Positions 8,278 through 16,266 of a stretch of 47,746 bases of DNA are shown piece after piece. The notes beneath the pieces were generated by a model, which had not been told where the DNA came from, did not search any database, and saw only the letters and a program-made list of their open reading frames with translations. Source of the DNA: CAYFFV01 sp964342695 (GTDB taxonomy: Bacteria > Acidobacteriota > Vicinamibacteria > Vicinamibacterales > UBA8438). Every line of letters begins with the position of its first letter. The first letter of the stretch is position 1. Made by a program: the position numbers and the translations under genes. The stretch covers positions 1 to 47,746 of the forward strand of contig CAYFFV010000017.1 in NCBI GenBank assembly GCA_964342695.1, read 5' to 3'.

Positions 8278-9300
8278 ATGCCCTATTTAAAGAAACCATT
8301 CGACGCAATTTTGTTAATAAGTTTTGGTGGACCTAGCGGCCCAGATGACATTAGACCTTTTCTAGGAAATGTTCTGCGCGCTCGTCGCATTCCTGAGTCT
8401 AGGTTCGAATCAGTCGTCAAGCACTATGAGAAATACGGCGGCGTCTCCCCATTAACAGAGGTCACAACCCGCCAAGCTACTGGACTTCAAGAACTACTTC
8501 TCTCAAGCGATTGCCCTCTTCCGGTATACGTGGGCATGCGTAACTGGCACCCCTTTCTCGAAGATACGCTTATGGGCATGAGGACAAATGGCCACCAGCA
8601 AGTGTTAGCGATAACCCTTGCAGCACATCACTGTTACTCGAGTTGTGGGCAATACAAACAAAACGTCATCCAAGCACGAAACACCATGTTCCCGGATCAA
8701 AATGACTCATTCTGCGTCACGTACGTGCCCTCATGGCACACTTCTCGTGGCTATATAAAAGCTAATAGTTTACATATAAGAAAAGCAATCGAAGGACTTG
8801 AAATCGAAGTCAGAGATGACGCAAAAATCATTTTTACTGCCCATAGCATTCCACTTGCCATGGCAAACGAAGCTCGATACGAGGCTGAGCTCAGAGAATC
8901 AGCAGAGCTTATCGCCCGAGAGTTAAACAAAAACAGTTGGGATCTTGTTTTTCAAAGCAGAAGCGGTCGCCCAGAAGATCCTTGGCTTGAACCAGATATC
9001 TGTGATTATTTAAGAACTGAGCACACAAATGGCCTCAGAGCAGCCGTGTTATGCCCACTTGGCTTTGTCGCCGATCATATTGAAGTCCTCTATGATCTTG
9101 ATTTTGAGGCGGGAACTCTCTGCAAAACACTTGGTCTACCAATGACCCGGGCAGCTGCCGTGAACGATTCGCCTGATTTCCTCGAGTCACTGGCTAAAAC
9201 CATACGAGAAACTATCCATCGTTACAGAAACGGCCTTCCCTTACCTTTAACGCCTGCAACACCCCCCGCACGAACAGAACCACCGCCACCTTACCGTTAA
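8278..9300 (+). CDS. hemH: Ferrochelatase (protoporphyrin or coproporphyrin type)
   Basis: This enzyme inserts ferrous iron into a porphyrin as the last or next-to-last step of haem synthesis. The 340-residue protein has the N-terminal FGGPSGPDDIRPFL, the catalytic histidine in TAHSIP (H189) and the conserved GFVADHIEVLYDLD near the C-terminus. A cysteine-containing SSCGQY motif at 121-126 resembles the segment seen in actinobacterial coproporphyrin ferrochelatases, so the substrate could be coproporphyrin III. This cannot be decided by eye. The last 20 residues are proline-rich and probably disordered. No other haem genes are nearby. Confidence 0.93.
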   Translation: MPYLKKPFDAILLISFGGPSGPDDIRPFLGNVLRARRIPESRFESVVKHYEKYGGVSPLTEVTTRQATGLQELLLSSDCPLPVYVGMRNWHPFLEDTLMGMRTNGHQQVLAITLAAHHCYSSCGQYKQNVIQARNTMFPDQNDSFCVTYVPSWHTSRGYIKANSLHIRKAIEGLEIEVRDDAKIIFTAHSIPLAMANEARYEAELRESAELIARELNKNSWDLVFQSRSGRPEDPWLEPDICDYLRTEHTNGLRAAVLCPLGFVADHIEVLYDLDFEAGTLCKTLGLPMTRAAAVNDSPDFLESLAKTIRETIHRYRNGLPLPLTPATPPARTEPPPPYR

Positions 9301-9328
9301 AGGTCGCAGATACAAATCACTCTCCAGA

Positions 9329-9760
9329 TTACTCTGCACCAGCTGCGGCGCAATGTTTCTCAAAAGCATCAACCAGCTGACTTGCAATACCATCTGCTTC
9401 TTGATTTTCAATCTGATGCCGTTCCATCATGTAGACCAATCTACCATTTTGCAACAGCGCGACAGCTGGAGATGAAGGCGGATATCCCGTGAAAAACCCC
9501 CGAGCCTTTTCCGTAGCCTCTGTGTCTGCTCCCGCAAACACCGTAGCAACAAGCTCAGGTCTATTCTTGTTTTGCAATGCGAGCGCAACTCCAGGACGAG
9601 CTTTACCAGCAGCGCACCCACACACAGAATTAACTACAACCATAACAGTCCCTGCTGAGTTCTTGACACCATTCTCAACATCCTCCTCTGTCCTCCACTC
9701 AACAACTCCAAGTTTAGTTAACTCATCTCTCATCGGCGCAATAAAAAACTCTGGATACAC
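9329..9760 (-). CDS. BrxA/BrxB-family bacilliredoxin
   Basis: This 143-residue thioredoxin-fold protein carries the family's C-G-C active site at 47-49 in VVNSVCGCAAGKARPG. Its N-terminal YPEFFIAPMRDEL matches the conserved YPxxxxAPMRxEL. In Firmicutes these proteins remove bacillithiol from oxidised protein thiols. The start is GTG at 9760, with an AAAGGA ribosome site 8 bases upstream, and the conserved YPEF follows at once, which fixes the start. The gene lies between hemH (convergent) and a sodium symporter on the same strand. Its presence hints that the host makes bacillithiol or a similar thiol, but no biosynthesis genes are in view. Confidence 0.88.
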   Translation of the reverse strand: MYPEFFIAPMRDELTKLGVVEWRTEEDVENGVKNSAGTVMVVVNSVCGCAAGKARPGVALALQNKNRPELVATVFAGADTEATEKARGFFTGYPPSSPAVALLQNGRLVYMMERHQIENQEADGIASQLVDAFEKHCAAAGAE

Positions 9761-9835
9761 TTATAAAATCCTTTCATAGTCTTTTTCATTTATAACAATT
9801 GCCAGCGAGAAAATCGTAACACAACAAAACAGCTC

Positions 9836-11287
9836 TCAGAGTTCTTTTCTAGTTTTATTTTCCTCAGCCAACTCTCTATTAAAATATCGAAGGATTGCTA
9901 GAACTAGACCCCATTGCAAGAGACAAGTCCCCAAGCCATTGACACTGAAAAGATTCCACCAACTATTCGGTGCGAATACAAACACTGCTTGATAGATCCA
10001 CCAACCGAACATCAAACTAAACTGCAGAGGGATAAGATAAATCAAAAGAACTTCAACCCACCCTCGTCTCTCTTTTCTCTGAACCGTCGGCTCTTCGTCC
10101 GTTACCCTAACTTGACTGCCTCTACTTGAGGCCAAAGAGACAAACAAACCGCAAATCATTAAGGCCAGACCCCATACCCAATCTTGATTTTCAAACACTG
10201 CCAAGTTAACTGCAGAAGGGATTCCACATAATGTTCCGAACAAACCTATAAGAAGAGCACCATGAGAACGAGAGTAACCCCGATCAATTAGAGTCTTCAC
10301 GCCAAGTTCAATCATCGCGATTAGAGACGACAAAGCCGCAAAAAAGAGCGCGAGAAAAAAGATGGGTAAAAACACTTGACCACCAGGCATCCTCTGAAAC
10401 AATTCTGGAAGCCAAATAAAAGTCATCCCAGTATTTCCTGAGGCCATGACCTCCATGGCCTCAGGAACAGTCAAGAGAGAGAACACAATCGCAACAATTG
10501 CAGTTCCAGCCAGTATCGAAGCGAGATTGTTTCCTAGGCCAATGGCCACCGATGGCCCTACAACATCTTCATCAACTTTGACGTAACATGCATAAGTAAG
10601 CATCAACCCCCATCCTGCTCCGGTTGACCAAGCCGACTGCGTCAAAGCCTCGAGCCATATCTGATAGCTAAGTAGATCCTCAAAACGGGGCAAGAATAGA
10701 AAAGCCAACCCTTTTTCCGATCCATCGAGGTTAAGTGCCCCACCAACAGCGATGATCAATAAACAAAAAAGCGCCGGAATCAGAACTTTATTAACCCGTT
10801 CAATTCCAGCAATGACACCACGAGTGACTACTGCGAGAGCGAGAAGGATTACTAGCACTTGAAAACCTATTGGCTGCCACACTGAAGCACTATATGTCTG
10901 CCAATAACTGGTCCAATTCGATTCGGATTCAATGCTTAGACTTACCAAGAAATACTTAAGAGTCCAGCCAGTAATTACCGAATAATAGGACATGATCATG
11001 AGGGAGGTGGCGACAACAAAACCTCCCATCCACGAAAATCTTTTACCAAGTGTCGCCGAAAATGCCCCTATTGGTCCGCGTCTCGTATCCCGACCCAATC
11101 CAAATTCTGCGTTCAGTAAAGGTAGGGACCACAACACCATGAATAACATCCACGCTATTAAGAATGCTCCACCACCATTTTGCGTTGCCACTCGTGGGAA
11201 TCGCCAAAGATTACCCGTACCAACAGCCATGCCAAGTCCGACAGCTATAATGGCCCACCTCGACGAAAACCTGTCTTTTGGATTCAC
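9836..11287 (-). CDS. Sodium-dependent transporter, SNF (NSS) family
   Basis: This 483-residue inner-membrane protein of the neurotransmitter:sodium symporter family has about eleven or twelve hydrophobic segments. Family marks include the first helix WAIIAVGLGMAVGTGNLWRFP, with the unwound glycine-rich segment that holds sodium and substrate, and AWSTGAGWGLMLTYACYV in the sixth helix region. Bacterial members take up amino acids or related amines with sodium. The substrate cannot be read from sequence. The start is GTG at 11287. It is the first gene on this minus strand and is divergent from the DnaJ-type gene. Confidence 0.9.
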   Translation of the reverse strand: MNPKDRFSSRWAIIAVGLGMAVGTGNLWRFPRVATQNGGGAFLIAWMLFMVLWSLPLLNAEFGLGRDTRRGPIGAFSATLGKRFSWMGGFVVATSLMIMSYYSVITGWTLKYFLVSLSIESESNWTSYWQTYSASVWQPIGFQVLVILLALAVVTRGVIAGIERVNKVLIPALFCLLIIAVGGALNLDGSEKGLAFLFLPRFEDLLSYQIWLEALTQSAWSTGAGWGLMLTYACYVKVDEDVVGPSVAIGLGNNLASILAGTAIVAIVFSLLTVPEAMEVMASGNTGMTFIWLPELFQRMPGGQVFLPIFFLALFFAALSSLIAMIELGVKTLIDRGYSRSHGALLIGLFGTLCGIPSAVNLAVFENQDWVWGLALMICGLFVSLASSRGSQVRVTDEEPTVQRKERRGWVEVLLIYLIPLQFSLMFGWWIYQAVFVFAPNSWWNLFSVNGLGTCLLQWGLVLAILRYFNRELAEENKTRKEL

Positions 11288-11376
11288 CCTTCTATTCTCT
11301 CCCTAAGTCTTTAGAAGAAAAACCTAACACGATGTTCAATGAATGTAATTAGCAAACAAAAAATTAAATCATCTAG

Positions 11377-11382
11377 TACTAT
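11377..11382 (+). promoter_or_regulatory. -10-like TACTAT six bases before the DnaJ-type ATG
   Basis: TACTAT is followed by exactly six bases and then the ATG at 11389. That is the spacing expected if transcription starts at the first base of the start codon. There is no Shine-Dalgarno sequence and no good -35 at 17 bases. This suggests a leaderless mRNA. Confidence 0.4.
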
Positions 11383-11388
11383 TAACCA

Positions 11389-12300
11389 ATGAAGTTTCGT
11401 GATTATTATGAAACCTTAGAGGTTTCCAGACAGGCCTCAGAAGCGGACATAAAGCAAGCATATCGTCGGCTCGCAAGAAAATATCATCCAGACGTGAACC
11501 CCGGTGACAAATCTGCGGAACGACACTTCAAGGAAGTCAACGAGGCGCACGAGGTTCTCTCAAAAAAAGAGACACGGCGCCATTACGATGAACTGGGTCA
11601 GAGCTGGCGGGCATACGATCAGACACATTCCCATAAGAACCGGCCTCGAGCGCAGTCACCTTTCTCATCTTTCAGAAACGGAAGATCAAAGATAGACGGA
11701 AGCGGGATATTTGATGACCGATCGTTTTCTGACTTTTTTCAGACTTTCTTTGATGGATCGAACGGCTCTCGGCGGAAAACTATGAATTCAGAGCCCAAAC
11801 TTTTAGAGGTCTCTCTTGAACAAGCATTTCGTGGATCAACCCAGAAGCTTGTTTTTCATGATGAACTGCATACTCGGTCTGTGGAGATACGCATCCCACC
11901 CGGAATTACCGATAATACTCTTATCAAGGTTCCCCCCACAGCTACGAGCCAGACTAAGCAGACAATTCGATTGCGAATCAAAATTTCCCCACACGCCACT
12001 TTCAAGTTAAGTGGAAAAAATTTAATTAGAGAGCAATCAGTTCCACTACTAACAGCCATCTTAGGAGGAACAATTGAGACCACAGGACTCGACGGAAGTA
12101 AATTTCAGCTCAAGATACCCGCCGGCACACAAAATGATCAAATCTTTCGATTAAAGGGAAAAGGAATGCCATCCAACAGAAAGAGCTCTCAATCTGGGAA
12201 TCTTTTAATTACCGTAAAAATAAAAATCCCAACAAGGCTAAGCAAAAACTCTCGTTCCCATTACGAGGCTTTAGCCTCAATAGAGAAATCATCAAACTAG
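11389..12300 (+). CDS. DnaJ/CbpA-type co-chaperone (no zinc finger)
   Basis: This is an Hsp40 co-chaperone of 303 residues. The J domain (about 1-70) carries the HPD motif at 33-35, which stimulates Hsp70 ATPase. A Ser/Gly/Phe-rich linker follows (FFQTFFDGSNGSRR), then a C-terminal substrate-binding region with two beta-barrel-like halves. No CxxCxGxG repeats are present, so this is a class II (CbpA-like) rather than a true DnaJ protein. It stands alone, ending five bases from the convergent CDGSH gene. No dnaK or grpE is in the window. Confidence 0.9.
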   Translation: MKFRDYYETLEVSRQASEADIKQAYRRLARKYHPDVNPGDKSAERHFKEVNEAHEVLSKKETRRHYDELGQSWRAYDQTHSHKNRPRAQSPFSSFRNGRSKIDGSGIFDDRSFSDFFQTFFDGSNGSRRKTMNSEPKLLEVSLEQAFRGSTQKLVFHDELHTRSVEIRIPPGITDNTLIKVPPTATSQTKQTIRLRIKISPHATFKLSGKNLIREQSVPLLTAILGGTIETTGLDGSKFQLKIPAGTQNDQIFRLKGKGMPSNRKSSQSGNLLITVKIKIPTRLSKNSRSHYEALASIEKSSN

Positions 12301-12305
12301 ATCTA

Positions 12306-12491
12306 TTAATCTTTAAAACCAACGCGGTTGTGGGAACCATCACAGAATGGGCGTTTTTCCGATGCACCACATCTGCATAGTGCAACGGGTTGACGTTCAA
12401 TAGGAATCACTCGCTCCTTAGCGTCAACAAGAACAAAATCGTCCCCATAAACTACATAAGGCCCCGCCTCCCTAACTTTTATTTTCGGCAT
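12306..12491 (-). CDS. CDGSH-type iron-sulfur protein
   Basis: This 61-residue protein has the CDGSH motif: ligands C39 and C41 (CRCG), C50 and H54 (PFCDGSH). Together they hold a [2Fe-2S] cluster with three cysteines and one histidine. Such proteins act in iron and redox handling, and bacterial single-domain members are poorly characterised. The ATG at 12491 lies 7 bases past the rho stop. A start 15 codons earlier would overlap rho and add residues not seen in the family. It is probably expressed as the distal gene of the rho transcript. Confidence 0.9.
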   Translation of the reverse strand: MPKIKVREAGPYVVYGDDFVLVDAKERVIPIERQPVALCRCGASEKRPFCDGSHNRVGFKD

Positions 12492-12498
12492 AAACGGG

Positions 12499-13944
12499 TT
12501 ACTTTGTCGCCTTCTGCATCGAGGATAGAAAATCAATATTTGTTTTTGTTTCAGCCATTTTACTGAGCAATAATTCCATGGCTTGAACTGAGTCCAGTGG
12601 ATTCAGAACTTTCCGAAGAACCCAAATTCTATTGAGATCCTGGCTATCAATTAGCAGTTCTTCTTTGCGGGTTCCACTTTTCTGAATATCAATAGCTGGA
12701 AACACTCTTTTGTCGACAAGTTTCCTTTCCAAGTGTATTTCCATATTACCTGTACCTTTAAATTCCTCAAAAATCACATCGTCCATACGCGACCCGGTAT
12801 CCACTAAGGCTGTCGCAATAATTGTTAAAGAACCGCCCTCCTCAATATTTCTAGCAGCACCGAAAAATCGTTTCGGCTTCTGCAAAGCGTTCGAATCAAG
12901 ACCGCCCGAAAGAACTTTTCCTGACGGTGGGATAACCGTGTTATAGGCACGTGCAAGTCGTGTTACAGAATCTAATAAGATCACAACATCTTTTCTGTGT
13001 TCAACTAAACGTTTCGCCTTTTCAATTACCATTTCCGCCACCTGCACGTGTCTTTGGGCGGGCTCGTCAAACGTAGAGGAAATAACCTCACCGTTTACTG
13101 ACCTCTGCATATCAGTTACTTCTTCTGGGCGTTCATCTATTAACAAAACAATTAAATAAACTTCAGGGTGGTTTTTAACGATCGATTGCGCAACATTCTG
13201 CAACAGCATCGTTTTACCAGTACGAGGAGCCGCAACTATCAATCCTCTCTGCCCCTTGCCAATCGGAGTCATTAAATCCATCACCCGACCCGATAAATTC
13301 GACGGTTCTGATTCCAGAAGAAGGCGATCTTCAGGATAAAGAGGGGTCAGATTTTCAAAGAAAATCTTGTCTCGCACTTGATCTGGTGATTCAAAATTAA
13401 CAGCTTCCACCTTGATAAGCGCAAAATATCTCTCGCCTTCTTTTGGAGGTCTAATCTGCCCAGAAACCGTATCACCCGTCTGAAGATCAAATTTTCTAAT
13501 TTGAGAAGGAGATACATAGATATCATCTGGTCCTGGTAAATAGTTATAATCTGGCGCCCTCAAAAAACCAAAACCGTCTGGAAGAACTTCGAGTACGCCC
13601 TCCGAAAATATAAACCCACTCTTTTCGGTTTGAGCTTTCAATATCTGAAATATCAACTCCTGTTTTCGCATTCCAGTAGCACCGGTCACATTAAAATCCT
13701 TAGCGACCTGTGTCAGCCTAGAAATGCTCATATCCTTGAGCGCGCCAATATTTAAAGTTTCCTTTTTTTTCGGCTTATCAGACTTAAGTTTCTCAGAACC
13801 CTTAGAGGCCCCCTTAGAGGTTCCATTTGAACTAGAAGCCTCAGATTTCTGTGTATCTTTGACCTGTTCTGTTTTTGAAGCCTCTGCTTCTGTTTTTGGA
13901 GCTTCTGCTTCAGTTTTTGACGTTCGTTTTTGATTAGTAGGCAT
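12499..13944 (-). CDS. rho: Transcription termination factor Rho
   Basis: This hexameric RNA helicase terminates transcription at C-rich unstructured RNA. The protein is 481 residues, longer than the roughly 420 of the E. coli enzyme because of a charged, disordered N-terminal extension (1-62). That is followed by a Rho N-terminal helical domain (about 66-110), an RNA-binding cold-shock-like domain (115-190) and the ATPase core. Walker A AAPRTGKT is at 238-245 and Walker B VVILLDSVTRLAR follows. The extension includes a short tandem heptad repeat (KTEAEAP/S). A strong promoter and a roughly 120-base leader lie upstream. With few hairpin terminators visible in this window, Rho may handle many gene ends here. 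Confidence 0.97.
   Translation of the reverse strand: MPTNQKRTSKTEAEAPKTEAEASKTEQVKDTQKSEASSSNGTSKGASKGSEKLKSDKPKKKETLNIGALKDMSISRLTQVAKDFNVTGATGMRKQELIFQILKAQTEKSGFIFSEGVLEVLPDGFGFLRAPDYNYLPGPDDIYVSPSQIRKFDLQTGDTVSGQIRPPKEGERYFALIKVEAVNFESPDQVRDKIFFENLTPLYPEDRLLLESEPSNLSGRVMDLMTPIGKGQRGLIVAAPRTGKTMLLQNVAQSIVKNHPEVYLIVLLIDERPEEVTDMQRSVNGEVISSTFDEPAQRHVQVAEMVIEKAKRLVEHRKDVVILLDSVTRLARAYNTVIPPSGKVLSGGLDSNALQKPKRFFGAARNIEEGGSLTIIATALVDTGSRMDDVIFEEFKGTGNMEIHLERKLVDKRVFPAIDIQKSGTRKEELLIDSQDLNRIWVLRKVLNPLDSVQAMELLLSKMAETKTNIDFLSSMQKATK
13876..13917 (-). repeat. 21-bp tandem repeat inside rho
   Basis: Two near-identical 21-base units encode KTEAEAP and KTEAEAS at residues 10-23 of Rho, and a partial third unit (KTEQ) follows. 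They lie in the disordered N-terminal extension. The in-frame unit length allows copy-number change without disrupting the protein. Confidence 0.75.
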
Positions 13945-14073
13945 AAATATTAAAAACTTCTGAAACCTTAGGTTAATACAATTGAGAGCCTTCCGGCTTA
14001 GGTGTGAGGTTATTTTGAAGAGTGATCTTAGTATTTTTGAAATGAATTAACGGTTGGATTCTTAATTTCTCGA

Positions 14074-14102
14074 AGTATAGGACTCCGTCGACACCTTGTC
14101 AA
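14074..14102 (-). promoter_or_regulatory. Promoter of rho with about 120-base leader
   Basis: The minus strand reads TTGACA (14102-14097), a 17-base spacer, then TATACT (14079-14074). This is close to a perfect sigma70 promoter. Transcription would begin near 14067, leaving a leader of about 120 bases before the rho ATG. The leader holds a small perfect hairpin, AGCC-GGAA-GGCT (13998-13987), with a GNRA-type loop. E. coli rho is autoregulated by attenuation in its leader; a similar role here is inference. Confidence 0.75.
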
Positions 14103-14164
14103 CACAGGAAAAGATTTATTTCTTCCAAACAGATTTTACACCACGGACCCGCAACGACAGAAAC

Positions 14165-14527
14165 CTATTCGAGAGTCTCCCCTATCGCAACAAGACTGCA
14201 ACCCAGCACAGCGTGAATGCCCAGTTCATCCGCCCGCCCAATCAGCGACGCACTCTCTGCACCAGGATTTATCCATACTTCAGGAATATTTTTTTGCGCC
14301 AGCTCTTCGACAATCTTCTCTCCCTCTTTTGGGTGAACATAAAACGTTGCAATATCTATATTAAACGGAACCTCCAGCACAGTAGAGTAAGCCTTCAGCC
14401 CTTCGATTTCCTTTTCCTTAGTATTTATCGGGACAACTTTGTAACCTGCCCGCTGAAACCCACGCAGCGCTTTGTTTCCAAACTTACTTCGATCACCAGA
14501 AGCTCCGATAACAGCAACTGTCTGCAT
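14165..14527 (-). CDS. CoA-binding domain protein (YccU-like)
   Basis: This 120-residue single-domain protein has a Rossmann fold. It opens with VAVIGASGDRSKFG, a dinucleotide/CoA-binding loop, and ends with GCSLVAIGE. The overall pattern matches the CoA_binding_2 family (YccU-type), whose members bind CoA; their biological role is largely unknown. The conserved block PEVWINPGAES is also present. The ATG at 14527 sits six bases after a TATACT hexamer, suggesting a leaderless message. It is divergent from the glycosyltransferase gene, separated by 34 bases. Confidence 0.85.
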   Translation of the reverse strand: MQTVAVIGASGDRSKFGNKALRGFQRAGYKVVPINTKEKEIEGLKAYSTVLEVPFNIDIATFYVHPKEGEKIVEELAQKNIPEVWINPGAESASLIGRADELGIHAVLGCSLVAIGETLE

Positions 14528-14533
14528 GGCTTA

Positions 14534-14539
14534 AGTATA
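14534..14539 (-). promoter_or_regulatory. -10-like TATACT six bases before the CoA-binding-protein ATG
   Basis: The minus strand reads TATACT, then six bases, then the ATG at 14527. The expected transcription start coincides with the start codon and no Shine-Dalgarno sequence is present. A TAGACA that could serve as -35 lies upstream at a short 15-base spacing. Confidence 0.45.
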
Positions 14540-14549
14540 CCTCGTACCA

Positions 14550-14555
14550 TAGAAT
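14550..14555 (+). promoter_or_regulatory. -10-like TAGAAT six bases before the glycosyltransferase GTG
   Basis: TAGAAT is followed by six bases and the GTG at 14562, again the spacing of a leaderless message. A weak -35 candidate, TGGCTT, lies 17 bases upstream at 14527-14532. It overlaps the start of the divergent gene. Confidence 0.4.
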
Positions 14556-14561
14556 GTCTAT

Positions 14562-16235
14562 GTGCCGAAGATTACTTCGTCTTTTCTCCTTATTTTCTGT
14601 GGGTTGACTTTCTTTTGGGGACTTGGCTTTCCTGCTATTACAGATTCGGACGAAGGTTTTTACGCTGAAGGTGCGCGGGAGATGATCGAATCCGAGGATT
14701 GGGTAACGCCTCGATTCAACTACACAAATAGATTTGAAAAACCAATTCTTTACTACTGGCTCGCGGCGACCTCATACAAAGTATTCGGCACCTCAGAATT
14801 TTCTGCTCGCTTACCGTCTGCGCTTTCAGGCCTAGCACTGTCCTTCCTCTCTTTGATTATTGGAAGTCAGCTGTTCAATAAAAGAGTTGGCTTGCTCGCT
14901 GGCACGATTACGGCCACCAGTTTTGGCATCATACTCATGGGCCGGCAAGCTTTACCCGATCTGCCTCTTGCTTTCTTTGTAAGCCTAACAACATGGAGTG
15001 CTTTCTGCGCTGGCCGCCCCCATGATCAAGAACTCCTTCCTGAAGGCAACCACTCACCAACACGCTTACACTGGAGCATCTTATGCGGTTTGTCTGCAGG
15101 GGCCGGTTTCTTAATGAAAGGGCCTGTAGCATTAATTTTACCGACATTAATTCTAAGTCCCTTTCTCATTAGACGGTTATTTCTTAAACGAACACCAAGC
15201 AGGTTGCGCCAGGACCTTCAACTGTTCTGTATTGGTGTTGCCATTTTTCTTATCGTCTCTACACCTTGGTTTTATTTGATGGTTAATGAGCATGGAATGG
15301 GTTACCTGGAGCGCTTTTTCTTGACAGAGAATCTTGATCGATTTCTCACGGATCAATACAATTCACCGCGCCCTTGGTGGTACTACATTCCAATCGTTTT
15401 CGGTGGGCTCTTACCTTGGTCACTTTTCTCGCTCTGCTGGCTCAAAGACCTCTTCGAAAAAATTCGACCCGATAAAGAAAACCTATTCTTAATTTGGTGG
15501 GCAACCGCTCCCTTTGTCTTTTTTAGCCTTTCAGGAGGCCAGCAACCACGCTACGTGTTACCCCTTATTATTCCCTTGGCGCTCTTGTTAGCTAAGACAG
15601 CACACCAACAGCTGGATACTCCAGGACAGAACAAATCGACACTTTTTTCTCTTAGCACCATCCTAGCCGGCGGAATATTCATTCTTCTTGGAATGATTAT
15701 TAGCAATGCAACACCTTTATTCTTTCAATGGTCTCCGGCGTTCATGCTTAGCTCATCAATTCTAATCGCAACCTCTGGAATAGGGATATGCCTTACCACT
15801 TTTAGACCAGCCTGGACTGTACTCTCAATAGCGACTGCGGTCTCAGTGACCACCATCGTTATTCATACATTCATCCTAGACACTCCAAATGTTTCACCCG
15901 TTGAAAAGATGGCAGCTCTGATAGAACAGCACGGAGGTTCATCGTCTCGATACGGTCGACATGCTGTCCTCAACCGAAATCTTATTTTCTATACAAAAAA
16001 AGAGTTTATCGAACTACCCATCTTAAAAGCCGCATCAGACCTTCTCACCGAACCAGAACCAATCCTATGCGTTCTACGTGAAACTGACGTCGAATTACTT
16101 GAGGATCAAGGAATATTGTTAAGCCGGCTTGCAGAAGTTTCATCTCTAAACATAGGGGGCATCAATCTTCGCAGTTTGTTAAATCCTTCAGCTGACGCAA
16201 TCCAAAAAATTATCCTTGTAACAAACGCCTCATAA
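14562..16235 (+). CDS. GT39/ArnT-like membrane glycosyltransferase
   Basis: This 557-residue membrane protein has about ten or more hydrophobic segments. The first periplasmic loop carries the acidic motif DSDEGFYAEGA (about 28-38), the catalytic signature of the PMT/ArnT family. It is followed by RFEKPILYYWL, the typical Lys-Pro-Leu/Ile-x-Tyr segment. Family enzymes move a sugar from a polyprenyl-phosphate donor to lipid A, protein or another envelope acceptor on the periplasmic face. The acceptor cannot be told. The GTG start has no ribosome site, and the -10-like hexamer in front suggests a leaderless transcript. It is the only plus-strand gene between rho and lexA. Confidence 0.85.
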   Translation: MPKITSSFLLIFCGLTFFWGLGFPAITDSDEGFYAEGAREMIESEDWVTPRFNYTNRFEKPILYYWLAATSYKVFGTSEFSARLPSALSGLALSFLSLIIGSQLFNKRVGLLAGTITATSFGIILMGRQALPDLPLAFFVSLTTWSAFCAGRPHDQELLPEGNHSPTRLHWSILCGLSAGAGFLMKGPVALILPTLILSPFLIRRLFLKRTPSRLRQDLQLFCIGVAIFLIVSTPWFYLMVNEHGMGYLERFFLTENLDRFLTDQYNSPRPWWYYIPIVFGGLLPWSLFSLCWLKDLFEKIRPDKENLFLIWWATAPFVFFSLSGGQQPRYVLPLIIPLALLLAKTAHQQLDTPGQNKSTLFSLSTILAGGIFILLGMIISNATPLFFQWSPAFMLSSSILIATSGIGICLTTFRPAWTVLSIATAVSVTTIVIHTFILDTPNVSPVEKMAALIEQHGGSSSRYGRHAVLNRNLIFYTKKEFIELPILKAASDLLTEPEPILCVLRETDVELLEDQGILLSRLAEVSSLNIGGINLRSLLNPSADAIQKIILVTNAS

Positions 16236-16266
16236 TTTTTTTAACAGCCTATATTTAATTTGGACA

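Noticed and set aside
14096..14668. A 190-codon plus-strand open frame
   Set aside because: It runs antisense through the CoA-binding gene and into the glycosyltransferase start in another frame. Its translation shows no family pattern, while the minus-strand protein is a clear Rossmann domain.
16225..16266. Possible terminator after the glycosyltransferase (T-run at its stop)
   Set aside because: A T-run is present but no GC-rich hairpin precedes it.
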